A model generated the notes under the pieces. The model saw only the letters and a list, made by a program, of their open reading frames with translations, was not told where the DNA came from and searched no databases. Shown piece by piece: positions 10,651 to 16,703 of a stretch of DNA of 16,703 nucleotides (the stretch's first letter is position 1; every line of letters begins with the position of its first letter). A program made the position numbers and the translations under genes. Source of the DNA: Tieghemiomyces parasiticus. Its lineage: Eukaryota; Kickxellomycota; Dimargaritomycetes; Dimargaritales; Dimargaritaceae. The DNA lies in assembly GCA_027575765.1 (NCBI GenBank), contig JANBPT010001004.1, positions 1 through 16,703 of the forward strand, in the 5' to 3' direction.

Positions 10651-11580
10651 CTAAGGAATGGTGCGTACCGGTGGCTGGAACGCCCAACCCCACCAGCGCT
10701 CAAGGTACCGGATCAGACGCTCATCGGGATAGGGGAATACCTCCACGATTGTGTGCTTGCTGATCAAACCAGTGGCGGGGTCGAACGAATAGATAAATAC
10801 CCCGTCGTACCGGGACTTGGGAGCTTCCCCGCCGGGAGAAAACAGCCGCGAGGGCCGCAGGACGGCCTCAAACGACCACCGTACATATAGATGGACCGCC
10901 TCGAGCGCCGGGGGTTTCATGCTCTTGTCGTGTGACTTCGATTCGTCAGTGCCAGCCACCCGCGCGACGCCCGGGGGCGGATCCAGATCGCGACCGGCCA
11001 CCGAGGACCGGAACGGCTGGCTACCGGGCGGAATCACCGAGGACGAAGGAGGTAGGGATGACCCGTCATTCCACTCACCGGGCCGCTGTTCCATCCGCAC
11101 AATGCGAAAATCAATTTCAGTGTAGGACCATTTGAGGATATGGATGAAGCAGCGCATGAACAGGAGATAGACTTGACGGCCGCCCAGGTGCAGATGGGTA
11201 TGGTAGGGCTCCACGAGGACCACCTCCGGGTGGTAAATGGTGGTATCGTGCAGGCCCTGGCGGAAGAGGTCCGTGAGTTCTCCGCGCAAGGTTTCGGTGC
11301 ATCGGCCGACGTTAAGCACGTACTCACCCGGTGGCTTGTCCGCATTGGCATCGGTGGAGAGTGGCCGGATGGTGCCGACGGAGAGTAACGATGCCCACGG
11401 CCAGAGCTGTGTCAGCGGGTGTGACCCCGGCGGGGTCGACCGGGTCGGTCGGCGGTGGAGGTTAGCCCAGAAGCGGTGATAGGGTAGGGTCGACACACAA
11501 CGGCGTGTGGACGGTGTGGCGTGTGTACGGGAGGCGCGCGAAAACAGCCACGGTCGAAAGGGTATCCCGCGGAAAGCCAT
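10651..11580 (-). CDS. DUF2358 / C6orf136-like protein, probably mitochondrial
   Basis: Single exon, 309 aa. The ATG at 11580 is the first in frame; the frame stays open a little upstream but only with non-ATG codons. The first about 50 residues are rich in Arg, Ser and hydrophobics and lack acidic residues (MAFRGIPFRPWLFSRASRTH), as in a mitochondrial presequence. The body matches DUF2358, known in vertebrates as C6orf136: LRGELTDLFRQG, then IYHPEVVLVEP, GRQVYLLFMRCFIHI and IDFRIVRMEQRPGEW, and after an insertion VRWSFEAVLRP, YDGVFIYSFDPATGLISKH and ERWWGWAF. The fold is predicted to be NTF2/SnoaL-like and the biochemical role is unknown. Roughly 55 residues rich in Pro/Ser/Gly split the domain between PGEW and LYVRW. 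A GTGAGT sits at its left border, but no acceptor in the right phase was found, so I read it as coding. Confidence 0.8.
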   Translation of the reverse strand: MAFRGIPFRPWLFSRASRTHATPSTRRCVSTLPYHRFWANLHRRPTRSTPPGSHPLTQLWPWASLLSVGTIRPLSTDANADKPPGEYVLNVGRCTETLRGELTDLFRQGLHDTTIYHPEVVLVEPYHTHLHLGGRQVYLLFMRCFIHILKWSYTEIDFRIVRMEQRPGEWNDGSSLPPSSSVIPPGSQPFRSSVAGRDLDPPPGVARVAGTDESKSHDKSMKPPALEAVHLYVRWSFEAVLRPSRLFSPGGEAPKSRYDGVFIYSFDPATGLISKHTIVEVFPYPDERLIRYLERWWGWAFQPPVRTIP

Positions 11581-12129
11581 GGTGGAGGCGAATGCGCGTA
11601 AGGAAGTGGTCCGGCTGACCACCTATGGGATTGAACCTAAAGTAAGAATGAGAGTGAGAGAGAGGGGAGGGAAGCCAAGCAGAGGTAGATTTGCGTTGAA
11701 AAACGCGGACGATCAGAGGGGGAGGGAGAAGGTAGGTACGCAGGACGAGGTCAGAATGCGGTAAGTAAGGGGGAAGGGGTCGAAGCACCCCAGTAGCCTA
11801 GTCGTCAGACGAGGAGGGGCTGACGGGAGCCAGTCTGTGCTGAAGGGGGGGGGGGTAGTGCAAGCAGCGCAGCGATGGGCGATGGTGTGGCAAGCGTGAC
11901 GTCGCCAACCTAGAATGGAGAGTCCTTCGTTGGCCGAACAACACTATGGAAATGGCTTTCGCTACACTCCGCTCGGCCTACGCTTTTCTTGGAGCGGGGG
12001 TCAGAGGCCAAAGCGGTTTATCATTTGGGTGGTCAAAGGCTACTGGCTACCCCGCGCTACTAGAGAATTACAGCCAGCAGAAGGCACCAGGATCGGCACC
12101 GAAGCAGCCGTGGCACCTGATGACCTACA
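11581..12129 (-). promoter_or_regulatory. Intergenic: promoter/leader of DUF2358-like gene, 3' flank of CDC26
   Basis: A 549-bp gap between leftward genes. Upstream of the ATG at 11580 the leader is pyrimidine-rich in the sense direction; 11656-11674 is pure purine on the plus strand. A CRE-like TGACGTCG lies at 11897-11904 and a run of eleven G at 11845-11855. A plus-strand frame from 11946 runs 117 codons but shows no recognised domain and overlaps CDC26 in antisense, so it is not called. Confidence 0.5.
11845..11855. repeat. Poly-G homopolymer (11 nt)
   Basis: Eleven G on the plus strand in the gap upstream of the DUF2358-like gene, reading as C in that gene's sense direction. Confidence 0.9.
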
Positions 12130-12399
12130 TCAAGGCCGCGGGGCGGGCTCGGCGCCGATGCGCTGAGCTGTGGTCAGTCGGGCCCGCGCCTGGAGACTCG
12201 CCTCCAGGGTTGAATGGGCTGGGAAGCCAGCTGGATCGTCCGCGGTGTCCGGGGACGTCGAGTCTGTCTCATCTTCGAACGTGGCCGCCAGGTGCTTGAA
12301 CAGTTCCGGACGTTGCCGAGCGTAATCGAGCCGCTGGCTTTCAAACTGGCTGAGGTCTTCGTTCGTCAAAGTGAGACGGGTGGACTGGCGGCTAAGCAT
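12130..12399 (-). CDS. CDC26: Anaphase-promoting complex subunit Cdc26/Apc12-like
   Basis: Single exon, 89 aa, ATG at 12399. The N-terminus MLSRQSTRLTLTNEDLSQFE follows the Cdc26 pattern: an initiator MLxR, then a short hydrophobic/Thr stretch (TRLTLT), an acidic residue and a helix (DLSQFESQRLDYARQRPEL). A C-terminal QRIGAEP recalls the short RIG motif near the end of several family members. Cdc26 is a small APC/C component that threads its N-terminus into the TPR superhelix of Cdc16/Apc6 and stabilises it, so it acts in mitotic ubiquitin ligation. The length is typical for the family (human Cdc26 is 85 aa). The middle is acidic and low-complexity (EDETDSTSPDTADD). Because such a short protein gives little to align, the call rests on N-terminal resemblance. 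The gene is divergent to MMM1. Confidence 0.7.
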   Translation of the reverse strand: MLSRQSTRLTLTNEDLSQFESQRLDYARQRPELFKHLAATFEDETDSTSPDTADDPAGFPAHSTLEASLQARARLTTAQRIGAEPAPRP

Positions 12400-12889
12400 A
12401 GTGTGTGCGTCGAGTAAAAAGGGATTTGGGGAGGGAGAGCGTGGCAGGTAATGGGGAGAAGGAGGGGACCAAGCAAGGTACCACGTAAATGGAGCGGCAA
12501 AAAGAGCAGGGAGCGGAATCGGTGTGATCTTGGCTGGCTGGGGGCGAGGCGCGCCTAAGGAAGGACCCTAACCGTCGCCAGACGCATAGTACTAATGAGC
12601 TTTCGGCGCTATCGCTTACCCACAGACCCTGGTGGTCGTCTGTTTCCATCGGAAGGTCAGCGAAACACTTGGCCTGTGCTGCTGCCCAGACTGCTTGCCC
12701 TCGCCGTCCCTCCATTGCCGTCCATTTTTTCCACCAGCTGTACCTTCCCAGCTGCTCCGCATTTGCACGCCGACGCTCTCCCTCCCTCTCTCCCCTCCCC
12801 GCATTTCGCCCAACCGTTGAACGGTTACCGCCCTCCCATCTCTCGGTTGGAGCTCTCGGCCACCCATTGCCCGCCTTTTACCGTTGACC
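12400..12889. promoter_or_regulatory. Bidirectional promoter region between CDC26 (-) and MMM1 (+)
   Basis: This 490-bp gap separates two divergent start codons. On the MMM1 side the leader is strongly pyrimidine-rich, including a 25-nt pure C/T tract at 12776-12800. On the CDC26 side a purine block at about 12453-12468 means a C/T-rich leader in that direction too. C/T-rich stretches are common near transcription starts in fungi. The 15-bp palindrome at 12812-12826 lies 63 bp upstream of the MMM1 ATG. No clear TATA box is seen on either side. Confidence 0.55.
12812..12826. promoter_or_regulatory. Perfect 7+1+7 palindrome upstream of MMM1
   Basis: AACCGTT, one G, AACGGTT: two 7-nt arms that are exact reverse complements, 63 bp before the MMM1 ATG and just after the C/T tract. 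It could be a dimeric factor site (the arms look Myb-like) or a hairpin in the mRNA leader. No function is shown. Confidence 0.4.
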
Positions 12890-14035
12890 ATGGCGGGGTC
12901 CTACGACGACGATTACAGCGTCTATTACACGAGCTGGCGGTTCGCCCAGGGGTTTATCCTCGGGCAGATCTTCGTCATCGCCGTGCTGATCCTGGTGGTC
13001 CGCTACCTCCTGCTCGACGACGCCGACGGACACCACCACCGCCGGTCAGCCTCCAGCCGGCGGTCGTCTTTAAGCCGTGCCTACGGTGCCGCCCCCGCCC
13101 CCGGGAGCGGTCACTCCACAGGGGACACCACTCCGGGGCCTTCCCAGCCCCCACCTTCCGCCTTTCGCCAGGGACTCCGTCGTCTGGACTCCTACCTGGG
13201 TAGCTACTACGCATCCCTTGGCCCGACCGCCCCGCTCGCTTTCACCTCACGACCCAATCACATCGCTACGGTGCGGCAGGGCAACGCTCAGCTCCCGCCG
13301 ATCCGGCACCTGTTTGATCGCGTGGGATGTGATTTCGCCCACACGCGAACTGAGAGCTGCGAGTGGGTCAACCTGTTCGTGGCTCAACTACTGGCGCGAT
13401 ACCGCGCCAGTCCGGCCATTCAGCACCACTGGGTGCACCGGCTAACCCGGTGGATCAACGCACCGGACGTGCGGCCATCCATGCTGGGTCACGTCACGCT
13501 ACACACGTTCCATTTGGGGTCCAGCCTGCCCATCGTCAAGTCAGTTAAGGTCGTGCCCCTGGTAGCTGAAAACGCCCTCCAATGGCATCTCCACGTGGAT
13601 CTCGCCGACCAACTCACCGTCGGCATCGATACCAAGGTTCTGCTCAACTGGCCCAAAGCCTCCTTGGCCGCCCTGCCGGTGTCCCTCTCGGTGACCCTGG
13701 CCCGGTTCACCGGTACTGTCACTATTGAATTTTTACCCGATGACCCCCTCGCGGTGGCCGTGTCGGTTCTCCCGGGCTACGAACTGGAGTGGGACGTACA
13801 GTCCCTGCTCGGCCACCGAGCTAAGGTTCAGAACCTGCCCAAAATTAAGGAACTGATCGTGGAGCAGATCCGCGCCGAGTTTATCCGCCACCTGGTGGCC
13901 CCGGCGTTCCAGGCGGTCCCTCTGCCAACGTTTGCGTCATCAAGTAGCGCCAGCGGACGGAGTTTGGCTGAAAAGCCCTCCAGCGGGGCTAAAGTACGCT
14001 CGCGACCTTTCAAGTGGGGCGATTCGTCCACGTAG
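12890..14035 (+). CDS. MMM1: ERMES subunit Mmm1, maintenance of mitochondrial morphology
   Basis: Single exon, 381 aa. The ATG at 12890 has a strong context (GACCATGG). A short lumenal N-terminus precedes the family's WxFxQGxxxGQ motif (WRFAQGFILGQI, residues 16-27) and a single transmembrane helix at about 20-42. A Ser/Arg/Pro-rich linker follows to about residue 100. The SMP lipid-binding domain spans about 155-345: ESCEWVNLFVAQLLARYR, then LHTFHLGSSLPIVKSVKVVP, VDLADQLTVGIDTKVLLNWP, LPVSLSVTLARFTGTVTIEF, and the family signature SLLGHRAKVQNLPKIKELI near the end. Mmm1 is the ER-anchored subunit of ERMES, which with Mdm10, Mdm12 and Mdm34 bridges ER and mitochondria and moves phospholipids. 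The length is a little below yeast Mmm1 (426 aa). The tail after 345 is Ser-rich and basic. Confidence 0.96.
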   Translation: MAGSYDDDYSVYYTSWRFAQGFILGQIFVIAVLILVVRYLLLDDADGHHHRRSASSRRSSLSRAYGAAPAPGSGHSTGDTTPGPSQPPPSAFRQGLRRLDSYLGSYYASLGPTAPLAFTSRPNHIATVRQGNAQLPPIRHLFDRVGCDFAHTRTESCEWVNLFVAQLLARYRASPAIQHHWVHRLTRWINAPDVRPSMLGHVTLHTFHLGSSLPIVKSVKVVPLVAENALQWHLHVDLADQLTVGIDTKVLLNWPKASLAALPVSLSVTLARFTGTVTIEFLPDDPLAVAVSVLPGYELEWDVQSLLGHRAKVQNLPKIKELIVEQIRAEFIRHLVAPAFQAVPLPTFASSSSASGRSLAEKPSSGAKVRSRPFKWGDSST

Positions 14036-15283
14036 AACGCTAGGATCAAATGATATGGATAGGGCGGGGGTGGGTATGTAAACCATGCCGTCCCTGCCAT
14101 CTGCCATGGGGCCAGGTTGGTCCGCACTGGGCTTGTATTTTTACATATCTATTGTTTTCCCTATAAAATCGAGAATCCCATTGACGTCACCGTGTACCGC
14201 CAGAGGATCTGACTGCCAACTACGATGGCTGCCCATCTTAAACGGGCCGTGTTTACTTTGGATTGATCTTCCGACCGTCTCTGATAGAGGTACCAACGTA
14301 CCCCACGACCACACGGACCGTTGGGCAAGGAGGTCGACGGCTCGACAATCCACTAAAGGCCGCGTCGTCGTACAGGCCGTTATGCTACACGTTGCGCTGC
14401 CCGAGACGGGACCCGAAGAAGGGGCGAGACACAAGATTCCACAGAGTAAGTGACAAACCGCGAATATGCCTATTAGAATCAAGAAGGAAAATAGGGATCT
14501 GCTCAATTCAAAGTCTGTCGGGGCTTCTTTATAGGCGCTACTCATCTTTGGATCGACTAGGCTTTTACATACAGGGACATCCCCTCCTGGGAGGGGGCCG
14601 TGCCCAGTCCTCCCAGGCTTTCCTGGCTGATATGAAGCACAGACAATTCCTACAAGGTGAGAATAGCTTAACGGCAGCTTCCACCTTCCTGACTCGTCTT
14701 AGTTCGCCTTTCCAAACCCCCGGTTACGCTTAGTGGAAATATGAATATCGGAAGTCCTTGGGGCGTGCCCCTCACCCGCCCGTCAGCCATAACCCTCCCT
14801 GTTCGGCGACTGGATTGGCCCACCTTCGCACCAGTTGACAGGTTTCACCTGGCCATTCAACCAAAGGGCAGGACAGTGGCAGGCCACTTAACAGTGGGCA
14901 ACTTACAGCGCCCCGCCTGTCTGATGGCGCAAATATTACCCATCAGAACCATCCCCGCCCAAGCCGGAAGTACCCCGTTCGCTTAATCAGGTTCGGATCG
15001 TGCCGATTGACAACCTTCCAAACGTGCTGGGATTCCGCCTGGCAACCAGCACTTCCTAACTCTGACCCAGAGCCCAGATTGGTGTCTTCGCTCTGCCGCT
15101 GTTAGACCATACGGCTGCCCACTGCCACGTTTGTACATCACCCGGTCCTGATTCGCCTTTTCCATTGCATCCACTCGTTCTGCTTGACTATTTTTATACA
15201 TACATATATATATCTTTGGCACACCCTGCGTTCGGTCATGCACTACCTGTAAACTCCACCCGATCCCGTGGATTCACCTACCA
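14036..15283. other. 1.25-kb intergenic stretch without a supportable gene
   Basis: Between MMM1 and the PPR-like gene, both on plus. Longest open frames are 156 codons (plus, 14263-14733, opening with a TTG), 134 codons (minus, 14141-14545, with one hydrophobic stretch) and 81 codons (plus, 14741-14986). None has a motif, homologue I recognise or good coding character. The left part should hold the MMM1 3' UTR: T/A-rich sequence at about 14137-14170, no AATAAA. The right part should hold the promoter of the PPR-like gene and contains a TA-rich run at 15196-15213. Also visible are a perfect CRE palindrome TGACGTCA at 14182-14189 and a hairpin at 14586-14617. A decayed gene cannot be excluded. 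Confidence 0.5.
14586..14617. repeat. Inverted repeat, 9-bp arms, 14-nt loop
   Basis: CCTGGGAGG at 14586-14594 and its exact reverse complement CCTCCCAGG at 14609-14617. It could form a GC-rich hairpin on either strand. It is in the gene-poor gap, with no T-tract suggesting a terminator; function unknown and chance possible. Confidence 0.7.
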
Positions 15284-16703
15284 ATGCACCGTTGGCCGGC
15301 CACCTTCGTACCGCGGACGCCCGCTTGGCTCTGTGCCCGCCAGTGCCGCGTCCGCCACCAACTCGCATACGGTCGGACCCTCGCGTCTCTACCGTTGGCG
15401 GCCACCTGCCCTGGAACCGTGCCGTCCTGTGATCACACAACGTCATACGCTCACTCCTCGACAATATCTTCACCAAGTCTAGCTCCTGTCTCTTCCCCGG
15501 CACCTGTACCGCCAGCACCGGCACCACCAGCGCCGGCCCATAAACCATTCCACTCCTCAAAATCCCCGTCCTCGTCAGAACCAACTATACACCCCGTCGC
15601 GGCTGATATCGCCAAGAGCCGCAAGTCGGCTATCGCCTTCGTGGCAAGATTCGAGCATAACCTGGCCGGGGCAGTCCCCACAGGTACCTACGACGACCAA
15701 ATATACGGCTCCCGGGCACCAGAGCTCCACCTGCCGGCCCTCTGGCTCGATTACCAGGAAATCCGGCGCTCCCTGTTTCACCTGCGGTTGCTTAGTCCGG
15801 TCACCTGGGAACGACTGTTGGCCGTTATCTTGGGCCGGATCGAAGAAATCGACAGCATCTCCGGCTGGTGGCAAGCACCCGACCAGGCCGCACGCCAAAT
15901 GCCCGGTTCCTTCAAATCTATGGCCTGGCGGAGCCGGGTCACCTACGCCAACATTGTCAACCAGCTCCTAGACGATCTCACCACGGTTGCGGGTATTACC
16001 CCATCCTGGACCGTCTATGAACTAGCCCTCATGATCTATTCCCGTACCCACGCCTGGCAGGCCATGGAGGCGCTGTGGGCACGGGCCGCCGACGGCTGGA
16101 CGCGGGATTTCGAGGCTGGGACCGCCTCTCTGACCACCACATTGCCGGCAGCGACGGGATCCCACCTGCCAGGCTATCTACCGGAAGACGCTGGCTTCCA
16201 GCGCCATGTGATGCGGATGGCCAGTGCTCGCGTCTTGTACTTCGCCCGGGCAGTCAACGTTGCTCGCTGCGAGGCCATCGTCAGTGAGATTCAGTTCCTG
16301 TTTAATGTTCAGCTAAGCCGCTGTCTGTTATCCCTCTTGCTCTGGGCCAACGCCCAGGCTGGCCAGATCTCGGCAGCCGAACAACTCCGGCTCACTTTGG
16401 CTGAGGAGGGCCACCCACTCAATACGCATGATGCCAACGCCCTCCTGGCTGCCTACGCCCGAGTACGGGACACCGCCAAGCTGGAAGCCCTCTTCGCCGA
16501 GCTGACCGCCGGCCCTTTGCAGGACCTACGGCCCAACTCGGCAACCTACCGCATCCTCATTCACTATCACCTCGACCTCTGCAACTACCCTCGCGTCCAC
16601 GAGCTCCTAGAGGCGGCTCGGCGCACGTTCTCTTCCACTGCCAGCCTGAATACCGTGGCCCTCGTCCGCCGCCTCGTCGATAAAGGGCTACTCGCCGAGG
16701 CCA
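15284..16703 (+). CDS. Pentatricopeptide-repeat-like mitochondrial protein, 3' end beyond window
   Basis: The frame is open from 15186 to the window edge; 473 codons follow the first in-frame ATG at 15284 and the protein continues beyond 16703. The N-terminus is Arg-rich, Ala/Leu-rich and free of acidic residues for about 45 residues (MHRWPATFVPRTPAWLCARQ), as in a mitochondrial presequence. A Pro/Ala/Ser-rich linker follows (APVPPAPAPPAPA). From about residue 105 the chain is predominantly helical. Around residues 385-470 it shows PPR-type helical pairs: THDANALLAAYARVRDTAKL, then LRPNSATYRILIHYHLDLCN and YPRVHELLEAARR. Fungal PPR proteins bind mitochondrial RNAs in processing, stability or translation; the RNA target cannot be read from sequence. 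A different alpha-solenoid (TPR-like) family is possible because only about three motifs are visible. No intron is needed in the visible part. Confidence 0.75.
   Translation, partial: MHRWPATFVPRTPAWLCARQCRVRHQLAYGRTLASLPLAATCPGTVPSCDHTTSYAHSSTISSPSLAPVSSPAPVPPAPAPPAPAHKPFHSSKSPSSSEPTIHPVAADIAKSRKSAIAFVARFEHNLAGAVPTGTYDDQIYGSRAPELHLPALWLDYQEIRRSLFHLRLLSPVTWERLLAVILGRIEEIDSISGWWQAPDQAARQMPGSFKSMAWRSRVTYANIVNQLLDDLTTVAGITPSWTVYELALMIYSRTHAWQAMEALWARAADGWTRDFEAGTASLTTTLPAATGSHLPGYLPEDAGFQRHVMRMASARVLYFARAVNVARCEAIVSEIQFLFNVQLSRCLLSLLLWANAQAGQISAAEQLRLTLAEEGHPLNTHDANALLAAYARVRDTAKLEALFAELTAGPLQDLRPNSATYRILIHYHLDLCNYPRVHELLEAARRTFSSTASLNTVALVRRLVDKGLLAEA

Noticed and set aside
11034..11079. GTGAGT donor inside the DUF2358-like gene as evidence for an intron
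   Set aside because: The donor leaves phase 1, but the AG sites I could find before the next conserved block restore phase 0 or 2 only, so splicing would break the conserved C-terminal half.
11946..12299. Plus-strand 117-codon frame with a hydrophobic start, considered as a small mitochondrial protein gene
   Set aside because: No recognised family; its second half lies antisense to the CDC26-like coding sequence and becomes compositionally random, and no clear splice donor ends the first half. Transcript evidence would be needed.
14141..14545. Minus-strand 134-codon frame with one hydrophobic segment
   Set aside because: No motif beyond the hydrophobic stretch, Cys/Ser/Thr-rich random-looking tail, and an overlapping plus-strand frame of similar length; neither has support.
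14263..14733. Plus-strand 156-codon frame
   Set aside because: Opens with a non-ATG codon and shows no domain or coding character, so it is probably a chance open frame.
14990..15001. GGTTCGGATC resembling a tRNA B box
   Set aside because: It does not match the B-box consensus well, and no A box or cloverleaf could be found around it.

Overview
The window looks like chromosomal DNA of a filamentous or mycoparasitic fungus. It carries an MMM1 gene (a subunit of the fungal ER-mitochondria tether ERMES), a fungal-type SPT3 and RAD26, and GT-AG spliceosomal introns of about 100-195 nt with CTAAC-like branch sites. Genes are moderately GC-rich and closely spaced, with short AT-rich or C-rich gaps. 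A divergence outside the Dikarya (for example Zoopagomycota/Kickxellomycotina) is a guess from protein character and not something the sequence proves.

Layout, left to right. 1-714: AT-rich gap with a TA microsatellite. 715-2828 (-): a PXA / Nexin_C membrane protein with one coding intron and a probable second intron in its 5' leader. 3364-4917 (-): SPT3 of SAGA in five exons. 5376-9944 (-): a RAD26/ERCC6 (CSB) Snf2 ATPase in five exons, from leucine-latch N-terminus to C-terminal winged helix. 10651-11580 (-): a single-exon DUF2358 / C6orf136-like protein with a mitochondrial-type N-terminus. 12130-12399 (-): a very small gene resembling the APC/C subunit Cdc26/Apc12. 12890-14035 (+): MMM1, divergent from CDC26 across a 490-bp shared promoter region. 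14036-15283: a 1.25-kb stretch with no supportable gene. 15284 to the right edge (+): the first 473 codons of a mitochondrial pentatricopeptide-repeat-like protein, cut by the window end.

The genes do not form a pathway. They are ordinary nuclear housekeeping genes: transcription coactivator, transcription-coupled repair, cell-cycle ubiquitin ligase, and three proteins of membranes or mitochondria. Five consecutive genes share the minus strand as separate transcription units with their own gaps. I found no mobile element, CRISPR array, tRNA, rRNA or biosynthetic cluster.

The points most worth a second look are the fungal DUF2358 protein with a disordered insertion inside its domain, an ambiguous last intron in RAD26, a likely leader intron ending next to the PXA start codon, a 15-bp palindrome just upstream of MMM1, and four 10-11-nt G/C homopolymers confined to noncoding DNA. 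I saw no convincing new biological system.
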